The notes beneath the pieces are model-generated. The model did no database searches and had not been told where the DNA came from. It saw only the letters and a program-made list of their open reading frames with translations. From Stieleria maiorica (lineage in GTDB: Bacteria > Planctomycetota > Planctomycetia > Pirellulales > Pirellulaceae), in contig NZ_CP036264.1 in assembly GCF_008035925.1 (NCBI RefSeq), forward strand, positions 8,346,343 through 8,410,342: a DNA stretch of 64,000 nt, read 5' to 3'. Numbering within the stretch: position 1 is the stretch's first letter; every line of letters begins with the position of its first letter. The translations under genes and the position numbers were made by a program. Shown piece by piece: positions 8,375-16,188 of the stretch.

Positions 8375-9436
8375 TCAGATGGCAGATCCGTTGGGCGCCG
8401 AAATGCGACCGGCGCGAAACGCTTCGGCCATCGCTTTGGGCACTTCGGCTTCGGCCAGCACCAGATGCGCCTTGTTGCTGGCGACCATCGCTCGCATCTG
8501 TTGCTCTTGGGCGACCGCTTCGGCGCGACGGCTTTCCGCTTCGGCTTGGGCGACCCGCGTGTCGGCTTCGGCTTGATCGCTTTGCAGCCGGGCGCCGATG
8601 TTTTCACCGACGTCGATGTCGGCGATGTCGATCGAAACGATTTCGAACGCGGTCTGGGCATCCAGGCCACGATCCAGGACGACTCGGGTGATCATGTCCG
8701 GATTTTCGAGCACTTTGAAGTGTGTTTCTGCCGAACCGATCGAGCTGATGATGGCTTCGCCGACGCGGGCGATCACGGTGTCTTCGGTGGCACCGCCGAT
8801 CAATTGTTCCAGGTTGGTTCGCACGGTCACGCGAGCCCGGACGCGCAGCTCGATACCGTTTTTCGTGATCGCGCTCAACGTGGTCTTGCCGCTGCGGCTG
8901 GGATCGGGGCAGTCGATGACTTTGGGATAGACGCTGGTCTGAACCGCGTCCAAGACATCGCGGCCTGCCAGATCGATCGCCGCGGCCTGGTCGAAATCGA
9001 GAGGGATCTCCGCCCGCGCGGCGGCGATGATGGCGTGGATGATGTTCATCACGTTGCCGCCGGCCAGATAGTGGGCTTCCAGCCGCCGCGTGCTGATCCC
9101 GGCTTTGCGGCCGATATCCAATCCGGCTTGCGCCGACATCACCTTGGCTTGGACAATCACGTTCGGATTGACCTTGGTGAAGTGCATCCGAATCAGACTC
9201 GGCAAGCTGACATCCGCGACGGACATGTAGGCCTGGACCCACAGTTTTCCGTAACGCAGCAGAAAGAACCCCATCACGGCGACAAAAATCAGAAACACCA
9301 ACGTTCCGATGGCGATCAACGCGGCGTAAAACGCTCCGTTGGCGGCCAGCGGCAGTTGCATCGCTGCGGTCGGCACGACAGTGGAATCAGCAGCGAATAG
9401 ATCTGCGGCGAACACAGACGACGGGGCGAGCAACAT
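8375..9436 (-). CDS. floA: Flotillin-like protein FloA
   Basis: A 353-residue flotillin-like SPFH protein of the FloA (YqfA) family, which organises functional membrane microdomains. The start ATG at 9436 is chosen because AAAGGA lies 12 nt upstream and it leads straight into a hydrophobic segment. In-frame sequence further upstream looks non-coding. A strong membrane-inserting segment (about residues 30-53) is followed by the SPFH domain, with characteristic runs such as [20 protein letters not shown] and [18 protein letters not shown], and by the Ala/Glu-rich C-terminal coiled coil ([15 protein letters not shown]). The NfeD-like partner usual in other bacteria is not next to it. Here the neighbour is an alpha/beta hydrolase. 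Confidence 0.93.
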   Translation of the reverse strand: MLLAPSSVFAADLFAADSTVVPTAAMQLPLAANGAFYAALIAIGTLVFLIFVAVMGFFLLRYGKLWVQAYMSVADVSLPSLIRMHFTKVNPNVIVQAKVMSAQAGLDIGRKAGISTRRLEAHYLAGGNVMNIIHAIIAAARAEIPLDFDQAAAIDLAGRDVLDAVQTSVYPKVIDCPDPSRSGKTTLSAITKNGIELRVRARVTVRTNLEQLIGGATEDTVIARVGEAIISSIGSAETHFKVLENPDMITRVVLDRGLDAQTAFEIVSIDIADIDVGENIGARLQSDQAEADTRVAQAEAESRRAEAVAQEQQMRAMVASNKAHLVLAEAEVPKAMAEAFRAGRISAPNGSAI

Positions 9437-9995
9437 GACGACGCAATTCCTTTGAAGCGTGATGAGTTCTCGGGGTGAGCTGCTGTCAATGACAAACAGG
9501 CCAACCGGGGTGTCTGAATGCCATCGTGGATGACAGTCCATCACCGCGTATCTTAAGGCGTCGCGGAGTCCGCTCGCAAGGTAACGCGGCGATACAATCG
9601 CTACTTGCCGGCAAACTAAAATGACCAACTCGAGCGATGCGATCATGGCAAAATTGGGTCGTGCCGCATCGCAATCGCGTCAGATCTTGCGAAAAAAGTA
9701 TGAAAGTCATGAAGAAATGGACTTCTCGACACGTTTTCAACTGTCCCCACGCCGGCAATATGCGTAGTGTTACAGTGGAGCGGCTTATTGATTGTTCAGA
9801 CGCATGGTTCGAGAAAGGGCGTCGTGATCGTTGGTCACGACAACTCGAACCAAGCGAGCGAGGCCCGATCAAGGAGTGATGGTCGAAGTTGGCTGTGTGG
9901 ATCGAGTGAGGTTAGGCGATCGAGCAACTCCGAGGTGAAGCCGGGCATCTTGAAGGCGAAGCCGGGCAGATTTAGGCGAAATAGAGGATCAAGTC
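9437..9995. other. Divergent intergenic region between floA and a small protein gene
   Basis: A 559-bp gap that should hold both divergent promoters. It contains a short direct repeat (GAAGCCGGGCA, twice within 9936-9970) just before the downstream gene. An 80-codon frame at 9637-9879 has no recognisable similarity or ribosome-binding site and is not called as a gene. Confidence 0.45.
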
Positions 9996-10334
9996 ATGCA
10001 CATAAACTGGAAGCCGGGGGATTGGGCTGTTTATCGAAAAAGCAAGAGTGGCGCCAATCCCGGACGCCGCGCCGCTCAAGTCGTCGCATCGCCGAAAGGG
10101 GAGACCTACGGCTATGTCGTTGACAAATTCTGGGTGGTCGACGAGGTCCTGCCCGACGGTCATTTGAGGCTTGTCACGGCGAAGGGCAAGGTGCATACGA
10201 TCGACGCCGACGACCCCAACTTGCGTCGCCCCAGTCTGCTGCAACGTTTTCTCTGGCGCGAGCGGTTTGCGATGGTCGAAGCCGGTCGCGGGGACTACCG
10301 CGACCGAACACCCGGCAACGCGATCGGAGCTTAG
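9996..10334 (+). CDS. Small hypothetical protein
   Basis: A 112-residue soluble protein, with AGAGGA about 8 nt ahead of the ATG. The N-terminal part reads as a small beta-barrel-like domain (KPGDWAVYRKSKSGANPGRR followed by alternating hydrophobic strands such as YVVDKFWVVDEV and GHLRLVTAKGKVHTI), with a basic C-terminal tail. It has no signal peptide or membrane segment. The composition could suit nucleic-acid or ribosome binding, but that is inference. I do not recognise the family. It is monocistronic and its stop codon is part of an 8-bp hairpin. Confidence 0.7.
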   Translation: MHINWKPGDWAVYRKSKSGANPGRRAAQVVASPKGETYGYVVDKFWVVDEVLPDGHLRLVTAKGKVHTIDADDPNLRRPSLLQRFLWRERFAMVEAGRGDYRDRTPGNAIGA

Positions 10335-10351
10335 TAGCGGACACCGCTACT
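10333..10351 (+). terminator. Hairpin at the stop codon of the small protein gene
   Basis: AGTAGCGG (10333-10340) and CCGCTACT (10344-10351) form a perfect 8-bp stem with a 3-nt loop, followed by CTTTC. The stem begins inside the TAG stop. It is terminator-like but lacks a strong U-run. Confidence 0.45.
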
Positions 10352-10383
10352 CTTTCACGGCAAGCGTCTCGAATTGCTGCTCC

Positions 10384-10447
10384 GACGTAGCGACCGTCGC
10401 CTGACGGTGGTTGTCCTGTGTTTTCCACGCTCTGGCCAGCGTAGCTC
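10384..10447 (-). repeat. Two-hairpin intergenic element, divergent copy (opposite orientation)
   Basis: Read on the minus strand it has AGCTACGC...CCAGAGCGTGG, a spacer, then ACCGTC-AGGC-GACGGT and CGCTACGT. Compared with the common copies, the right hairpin stem has changed on both arms together (ACCTTC/GAAGGT to ACCGTC/GACGGT), so pairing is kept. It lies between convergent genes. Confidence 0.75.
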
Positions 10448-10468
10448 CATCACGGGGACGCGGCTCGG

Positions 10469-11287
10469 CTAGGAGACAGCCGTTTCCGCCGTCGCCGCGA
10501 ATATCACTTCTCCCAGCCCGCCGACGTGACGGTCGGCTCGCGTGCGAAAGACCGGCAACCGCAGCAGCATCTGGGTGATCTCTTGAAACATCGGCTCGTG
10601 GTAAAGGCCGAAGAACGCGGGGTCAAACCGGATCGGGCTCGAATACCGCCGCTTCGCGCCGTCTTCATCTTGATCGGCTTGCCGCACGACATTGGCAGCG
10701 TCAGCCAAGATCACGCTGCCCCGCTTCATGCCCACTGCCAATCCGTTGCCGGTCGCTCCGCCGACACAGATGGTTCCCGCGACCATCGACCCTCCCAGCA
10801 TCGATCCGGCCGATCCGCGAACCATCAGTGTCCCGCGTCTCATCCGATGCCCCGCGTAATTGCCGACGCCGCCATGGATTTCGATCACGCCGCCGGACAT
10901 GCCGGATCGGCGAGCGCCGCAAGGGGCGGCAACGTAGTCGCCGGCATCACCTCGGACACAGACCCGGCCGCCTGTCATGCCGCATGCGGCGTAATGGCCG
11001 GCCGATCCGATGATTTCGAAGTCGCCGCGATCGTGCATCGCCGCCAAGCCGTGCACGTGATCCAGTTCGCCTTCGACGACGATCCGATCGGTTGGAGAAT
11101 CATCCATCGTCAGTTCAAACAGATCGCCCAATCGAACGGATCGTCCGTCGGCGCCGACGGGCAGTTCGTTGATCTGTGCGGCCGATTTGCCGGTCATCCA
11201 ACTGAGTCGAATGTTGGACGCGTCGATCGAGACCGGTGCGGAGTCGTTGCCGTCGGTCCCCCGGCGTTGCAAGTGCCAGCGCGTCAT
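10469..11287 (-). CDS. fhcC: Formylmethanofuran dehydrogenase subunit C
   Basis: A 272-residue FhcC protein, part of the formyltransferase/hydrolase complex that releases formate from the H4MPT-linked C1 pathway. The start ATG at 11287 overlaps the fhcD stop by 4 bp (ATGA). The protein is dominated by the GXGXG beta-helix found in FwdC/FmdC and glutamate synthase, with repeated segments such as GSAGHYAACGMTGGRVCVRG, GGVGNYAGHRMRRGTLMVRG and GSAGSMLGGSMVAGTI at about residues 90-200. In bacteria this subunit binds FhcA. It is the last gene of the operon, and fhcB is not in this window. Confidence 0.95.
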   Translation of the reverse strand: MTRWHLQRRGTDGNDSAPVSIDASNIRLSWMTGKSAAQINELPVGADGRSVRLGDLFELTMDDSPTDRIVVEGELDHVHGLAAMHDRGDFEIIGSAGHYAACGMTGGRVCVRGDAGDYVAAPCGARRSGMSGGVIEIHGGVGNYAGHRMRRGTLMVRGSAGSMLGGSMVAGTICVGGATGNGLAVGMKRGSVILADAANVVRQADQDEDGAKRRYSSPIRFDPAFFGLYHEPMFQEITQMLLRLPVFRTRADRHVGGLGEVIFAATAETAVS

Positions 11288-12249
11288 GACAGGATCTCGT
11301 GCAAGTGGAAATGGTGTCGTCCAAGTTTGCCGCCGTAGTTTCCGGCAGTGACCGCAACCAAACCGTGTTCCCCGCAACTGCTGCATGCCGCGCGGATGCC
11401 GGTGCGCATCGCTTCGGCAATCGCGTCGTAACTTAAACCGTCCAAGACGACTTCCAGCACCGCGTTTTCGCCGTCGCCCAATTGCGAGTCGGTGATGCCC
11501 CGCAGCGTCGGGCAATACGCATCGTTGGTCGACGCGATCAAAGACTTGTATTTCGAACCGACCTTGGAACCGCTTCGTGTCACACCGCCCGGGAACGGCG
11601 TGATCACATCGGGGATCGGGTCGATGGCACCGATTGCGGCTCGGGCGGCGCGGCTGGCGGCATGCAGATCGCGGGCGACCAACAGGAAGTTGCCGCCACC
11701 GATCCCCGAGACGCGTGGGGCATCGTGTTGGCAGATGAACTCTCCGTCCATGACGGGGATGCGCCAGAATCGGGTGCCGTCGATCACCTTGCTGATCTGG
11801 TTGCCGTCACCGAAGAAACGAAGCGTCTTGCCCAATGCGATTCGCTTGTCGCGGGGCACTTCGTCGGTCAGCCCGGCAAACAGCGCGGTCGTCGGGCAGG
11901 TGAGGACACATTGTCCGGCCCGTCGCGTGATTTGTTTTTCCAGGTCGCCGCCCGACATGGCGAAGGCCAGCAGGGCGATTCCGGGGCGGCCGTCGGGCGT
12001 CTCGCTGGGTAACAGTCGGCGTTCGATATCGATTTCCAGTTTGCAGTCGATCACGCTGGTCCCAAATCCGCTCATCGCCGACGCAGCATGCTCGGCCCAG
12101 ATCTCGTCCATCGCCGTGATGATGACACGGGTGGCTTTCATGTCAAAGGCTTCCGCAAAGGTGGCTTCGATGCGCACCCCGTTGATCTCCAGCGGCCGAT
12201 TCGCCTCGGCCTCGTTGTCGGTATCCGGATGTTTTGATTCGTCGTTCAC
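11284..12249 (-). CDS. fhcD: Formylmethanofuran:tetrahydromethanopterin formyltransferase
   Basis: A 321-residue FhcD/Ftr protein. It transfers the formyl group between tetrahydromethanopterin and methanofuran (or an analogue) in C1 oxidation. Diagnostic runs are INGVRIEATFAEAFDMKATR near the N-terminus and QITRRAGQCVLTCPTTALF near residue 130, followed by the GGGNF and FPGGVTRSGSKVGSKYK segments. The first 20 residues form an Asp/Glu-rich extension. Both ends overlap neighbours by 4 bp (fhcA upstream, fhcC downstream), so expression is tightly coupled. Confidence 0.96.
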   Translation of the reverse strand: MNDESKHPDTDNEAEANRPLEINGVRIEATFAEAFDMKATRVIITAMDEIWAEHAASAMSGFGTSVIDCKLEIDIERRLLPSETPDGRPGIALLAFAMSGGDLEKQITRRAGQCVLTCPTTALFAGLTDEVPRDKRIALGKTLRFFGDGNQISKVIDGTRFWRIPVMDGEFICQHDAPRVSGIGGGNFLLVARDLHAASRAARAAIGAIDPIPDVITPFPGGVTRSGSKVGSKYKSLIASTNDAYCPTLRGITDSQLGDGENAVLEVVLDGLSYDAIAEAMRTGIRAACSSCGEHGLVAVTAGNYGGKLGRHHFHLHEILS

Positions 12250-13934
12250 TGGACACGCTCCCGCATCGTTTGCTTGAGCGGATGCGAATGGAGGACCGAC
12301 TGCATTTCATCGTCACTGATCCGCAACCGACTCAGATCAAACGTGGACGACGCGTTGTACAGACTTCGGAACCGCTGGACCGATTGCGGGTCGAAATGAA
12401 CGTCCGCGGTGACGGTGTTGTGGGGCGGCCGGTTGGTCACGGGCGATGGCGATCCCCACGGCGCGTAGGTTCCGCCGTCGATGACGTGGCGGCCATGGGC
12501 AAAGACATGGCGCGGCGTTCGAAACATCGTCTCCAGGTTGTCATGTGTGTCGTACACGCTGACATCGGCGATTGCGCCGGCCGTCAGCCGGCCGTGCCGA
12601 GACAGCCCCATGATGGCGGCCGGGGCGCTGCGTGTCATGGTGGCGATGTCCTGCAGCGTGTATTGCCGCGAAAGGCCACCCAGGGAACTCGCTGCGGCGG
12701 CATCGGCGTGAATTTCCGCCAGCGCCGTTTCGCGAAAGGAGTGATCGCCGAGCAACCGCAGCAAGTGCGGGTACGCGGTAAACGGAGCTCCGTTGGGATG
12801 GTCGGTGGTCAAGAACACACGCGACGGGTCATCGATCATCAGAAACAATTCCAATCCGATCGCCCATTGCAGCGAGTGCACGAATTGGCGGCGGCGGTAT
12901 CGAAACGGGACGACGCCGCAACCGGCTTCGCATTCGATGTCGACGATCGCGGTTTTGCGAGGCGACGCGTGACGGCGGTTGTCGTACTGGTGGGGCTCGT
13001 CGGCGCTGATGGTGACCGTCTGGCCGAACATGACTTGTCCCACATCGATCGTCACGTTGGGGTGCTTGGCCATGGCGGCGGCCAGCTGGTCCGCGGCCGA
13101 CGACATTCCGTATTGGCTTTCATCGCCGTAGCAATGAAACTGGGCATGCGTCAGATGGATCGGGAATCCGTCGGCGGCTTCGATCGTTGCGATCGTCGAG
13201 CGGATGTTGCCCGGCACGCCCAGGTTGCTGGTGTGGATGTGCAGCGGGTGGACGAGACCGATTTCGTGGACGGCCCTGGCTAGCCGGCGAATGATCTGAG
13301 CCGGCGTGACGCCGTAATGCGGATGGGGCGTGTCGACGTCCAGTTCGCGGCGGCCGAACTTGAAGGCGGAGATCCCGCCCGGGTTGACCGCTTTGACCGC
13401 GATGCTTTGTGTGGCGCGGACCATCCAGGCGACGTAATCGTTGATCTCCGCCTGGGGTGCCGAGGCGGCGATCAGCGATAGCAGCAATTCGTCATTTCCG
13501 AGCAAGCAGAATCCGCCGGTGGTCAAATCGGGCATGTCTGCCATTTCCGCATGCGCCGCGCGGGCATTGCAGGGAATCACCGCCGGCTCGAGCGCGACGG
13601 TGTATCCCATTTCCAGGTAACGCTGGGCGGCGACGGCGGCCGAGGGCAAGTAGTCGCACTGGGCCGCGGTACGAGCGGTGGCGCGGGCATCGTCGTCGAT
13701 GCGATCCTGCATCAACAATCGCGCGATGGACAGTTTTCCGCCGCCGATGTGCGTGTGGATGTCGATGCCACCGGCCATCACGACACACCCCTGGGCGTCG
13801 ATCACGCGGTCGGCATCCTCTGCGGCCAGCGACTGGCTGGAAATGATCGCATCGTCCTGGAGCCAGAGGTCGGCGATCTGGTCGAGGTTCCCGGCGGGGT
13901 CGATCAGACGTCCTCCTTGAATCAGAGTTCTCAT
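12246..13934 (-). CDS. fhcA: Formylmethanofuran dehydrogenase subunit A (formylhydrolase)
   Basis: A 562-residue FhcA protein, an amidohydrolase-fold subunit that hydrolyses the formyl-cofactor to formate. The N-terminal metal site is GGIDIHTHIGGGK (His-x-His near residues 59-61). Later HTSNLGVPGN, HLTHAQFHCYG and the DDPSRVFLTTDHPNGAPFT segment supply the further ligands and substrate pocket. Length and segment order match bacterial FhcA throughout. It overlaps the secreted-protein gene upstream by 4 bp and fhcD downstream by 4 bp. With fhcD and fhcC it supports tetrahydromethanopterin-dependent formaldehyde or C1 oxidation, known in planctomycetes. Confidence 0.96.
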   Translation of the reverse strand: MRTLIQGGRLIDPAGNLDQIADLWLQDDAIISSQSLAAEDADRVIDAQGCVVMAGGIDIHTHIGGGKLSIARLLMQDRIDDDARATARTAAQCDYLPSAAVAAQRYLEMGYTVALEPAVIPCNARAAHAEMADMPDLTTGGFCLLGNDELLLSLIAASAPQAEINDYVAWMVRATQSIAVKAVNPGGISAFKFGRRELDVDTPHPHYGVTPAQIIRRLARAVHEIGLVHPLHIHTSNLGVPGNIRSTIATIEAADGFPIHLTHAQFHCYGDESQYGMSSAADQLAAAMAKHPNVTIDVGQVMFGQTVTISADEPHQYDNRRHASPRKTAIVDIECEAGCGVVPFRYRRRQFVHSLQWAIGLELFLMIDDPSRVFLTTDHPNGAPFTAYPHLLRLLGDHSFRETALAEIHADAAAASSLGGLSRQYTLQDIATMTRSAPAAIMGLSRHGRLTAGAIADVSVYDTHDNLETMFRTPRHVFAHGRHVIDGGTYAPWGSPSPVTNRPPHNTVTADVHFDPQSVQRFRSLYNASSTFDLSRLRISDDEMQSVLHSHPLKQTMRERVQ

Positions 13935-14860
13935 GAATCCTCTTGCTCGGTGTCGGGTTGGGCGTCGTCCGACTTTGAATTGTCTGCTTTTTCCGCGTCG
14001 TCTCCCAGCCCCGTTGGTGGCGTCTCCTTTGGCTGCGGGTCTTTTGTTTGCTCCGCTTCCGCCTGCTTTTCGTCGCCGTCCTGCTTGTCGCCGCGCCGAC
14101 GTCTCGATTTTCGCTCTCCAGCGGGTTGGTATTCACCGTAGACGCGGTCGGTGGTGATCGTGATGCGGTCGGCTTTGACCTGATTCTCATTCGGGGGCTG
14201 GTAGAAACCGGCGACGGTGACCGCATCACCTTCCTGCGCCAGGACCAGATTGTTGTAGCGGACTTCCAGGGTGGTGTTGGCATCGACCGGCACCTGGACC
14301 GGCATTTTGCCGGCTTGGACTGCCAGCACGCCGTTGGGGGCCAGCCCGATCAATCGCCCCACGATCGACAGTTTGCCGACCATCGGTTGGTTTCGGTTGC
14401 CGCGGTGGGCGTCGGAATAAATCCCGGGCGTGAATTGCTCTTTGGTGCGGCCGTGCAGCGAGCGTGGGTCGACCGGCTGGAACAGCGTGATTTTCCCAAC
14501 CGGAGCCAGGGGCACGCCGCCGGGGCCGAAATTTGCCGAGAAACGCATCAGCATGCCGCGTTGCAAGAACGCGGGGGTCGCTTTGGCAACGAATTGGAAC
14601 GACGAAATCGTATCGGGCATGGCGACCAACGCTTCGCTGCCGTCCTCCTTTTCGATCACGACCAGATTGCGGCGCATGCCTTTCAGGGTGCCTTTGAAGT
14701 TGGTGACCTCGTTGGCCGGCAGCGTGCCGGCGGGCACGTTGGACTGGCCTTGGCCGAAATCGGCCGTGCCCAAGCCGGGGTTTTGGGCGGCCAGGGGATC
14801 GCCGAAACCGCAATGGATCGACAGAAACAGAAGGGTCAGCGGCAGGGAGATGCGGTTCAT
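13931..14860 (-). CDS. Secreted hypothetical protein, first gene of the fhc operon
   Basis: A 309-residue protein with a signal peptide (cleavage probably near residue 25, after LAAQN), two related beta-rich modules and a highly charged low-complexity C-terminal tail of about 70 residues (Lys/Arg then Asp/Glu/Gln rich). Recurring segments are FKGTLKGMRRNLVVIEKEDG and MVGKLSIVGRLIGLAPNGVLAV, which resemble small-barrel folds repeated in tandem. I do not recognise a named family. Its stop overlaps the fhcA start by 4 bp, so a non-cytoplasmic protein is translationally coupled to a cytoplasmic C1 enzyme. A direct role in C1 metabolism is not established. Confidence 0.8.
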   Translation of the reverse strand: MNRISLPLTLLFLSIHCGFGDPLAAQNPGLGTADFGQGQSNVPAGTLPANEVTNFKGTLKGMRRNLVVIEKEDGSEALVAMPDTISSFQFVAKATPAFLQRGMLMRFSANFGPGGVPLAPVGKITLFQPVDPRSLHGRTKEQFTPGIYSDAHRGNRNQPMVGKLSIVGRLIGLAPNGVLAVQAGKMPVQVPVDANTTLEVRYNNLVLAQEGDAVTVAGFYQPPNENQVKADRITITTDRVYGEYQPAGERKSRRRRGDKQDGDEKQAEAEQTKDPQPKETPPTGLGDDAEKADNSKSDDAQPDTEQEDS

Positions 14861-15297
14861 GGGTGGGGCACCGGCGAAAGATTCGAGCGGGGGGAATCAG
14901 CGGGGGAGATTGCACCAGTTTACCCAGAGTTGTGCGGTCGTGCGGCTCCGGCCGATCCGATGCATGAGTCGTCTATCGCAGCTCGATTTGCGATCCTGCC
15001 GACGCACACGCGAAAGTCGCCGTGTTCTCCGAACTCGGCGCGTGCGCGAAAACGCGAAGCTTTGCCCCACGCCGAACTCGGAGAGGACGGCGACTGTCCA
15101 GCCCACTCGAAAACGAATTGAAACAAAGCACGAGCGGCGTTTTTGGCGAACTCGGGAGAGCAGCTTCCTTGCTGACGCTTGGGGACACCGGGACGATTCA
15201 ATCGACACGCCGAGGACGGTTTTCGTCCGTTAGCCGGTCTGCTACTCTGCCAGCTGATTCCGGCCGATGATTCAGTCGGATCTTGTTCAATCGGTGC
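14861..15297. other. Divergent intergenic region between the fhc operon and panB
   Basis: A 437-bp region that should carry both divergent promoters. It holds copy 2 of the long-hairpin repeat (15003-15115). No other gene or clear promoter is seen. Confidence 0.5.
15003..15115. repeat. Long-hairpin repeat, copy 2
   Basis: Same hairpin architecture as the copy at 7338-7428 (GTCGCCGT/ACGGCGAC, CTCCGA/TCGGAG). Similarity continues about 20 bp beyond the hairpin (CTCGAAAACGA against ATCGAAAACGA at 7439-7449). Confidence 0.85.
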
Positions 15298-16119
15298 ATG
15301 GCAAAACTCTCGATGGTCGACGAAAAAGCTCCCAAACGCGTGACCACTCGCTCGCTGCAACGGCGTCGCGATTCCGGCGGCTCGATTTCGATGTTGACGG
15401 CGTACGATTTCCCCACGGCGCAATTGCTCGATCAAGCCGGGATCGATGTGTTGTTGGTCGGCGATTCGCTGGCGATGGTCGTCCAGGGACATGAGACCAC
15501 CCTGCCGGTAACCATGGACCAGATGATTTACCACGCAGAAATGGTCGGTCGAGCGGCCTCCCGAGCGATGGTGGTCGTCGACCTGCCCTTCCCCGACGGC
15601 CAGCTGTCGATCGAGCGGAGTATCTGTTGTGGCGCCCGCGTGCTGAAAGAAACACGTTGCCACGCGGTCAAGCTGGAAGGCGGCGCCGAACAGGCCTCGC
15701 GCATCGAAGCGATGGTCACCGCGGGGATCCCGGTGATGGCCCACGTGGGTTTGCGGCCGCAAAATGTCTTCGTCCAAGGCGGATACCAGGTCCAGCGCGA
15801 CGAAGCGGCGCTGGTCAAAGATGCGGTTGCCGCCGAGCGTGCGGGGGCCTTCGCCGTGCTGATCGAATGTGTTCCCGAATCGGTTGCCGAAGCGATCCAC
15901 GCTGCGGTTCGCGTTCCGACGATCGGAATCGGCGCCGGACGAGCGACGACGGGCCAGGTCCTGGTCACCCACGACTTGATCGGATTGACGTCGGGTTACA
16001 CCCCCAAGTTTGTTAGAACGTACGCTTCGATCGGTGAGACGATTCGTTCCGCCGCGTCGGCGTTTCACCAAGCGGTCGGTGACGGTAGCTTTCCTGGCCC
16101 CGACGAAACGTTTGATTGA
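15298..16119 (+). CDS. panB: 3-methyl-2-oxobutanoate hydroxymethyltransferase
   Basis: A 273-residue PanB (ketopantoate hydroxymethyltransferase), the first committed step of pantothenate and coenzyme A synthesis. It uses 5,10-methylene-tetrahydrofolate to hydroxymethylate 2-oxoisovalerate. Conserved blocks are MLTAYDFPTAQLLDQAGID, LLVGDSLAMVVQGHETTL, VMAHVGLRPQ and PTIGIGAGRATTGQVLV, with the Mg-binding Asp in the VGDS segment. The ATG at 15298 is preferred. A TTG at 15283 would add five residues. pepF follows 69 bp downstream on the same strand. Confidence 0.96.
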   Translation: MAKLSMVDEKAPKRVTTRSLQRRRDSGGSISMLTAYDFPTAQLLDQAGIDVLLVGDSLAMVVQGHETTLPVTMDQMIYHAEMVGRAASRAMVVVDLPFPDGQLSIERSICCGARVLKETRCHAVKLEGGAEQASRIEAMVTAGIPVMAHVGLRPQNVFVQGGYQVQRDEAALVKDAVAAERAGAFAVLIECVPESVAEAIHAAVRVPTIGIGAGRATTGQVLVTHDLIGLTSGYTPKFVRTYASIGETIRSAASAFHQAVGDGSFPGPDETFD

Positions 16120-16188
16120 TTCCGGCGGTCCCGACCACCGTCGCTGGAACCCGCGATCCCCCTTCACACCCCCGTTTCCCTGATTGCA

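Noticed and set aside
9637..9879. An 80-codon plus-strand frame in the floA upstream region
   Set aside because: No ribosome-binding site, no family pattern and mixed composition; the region is more simply a promoter area.
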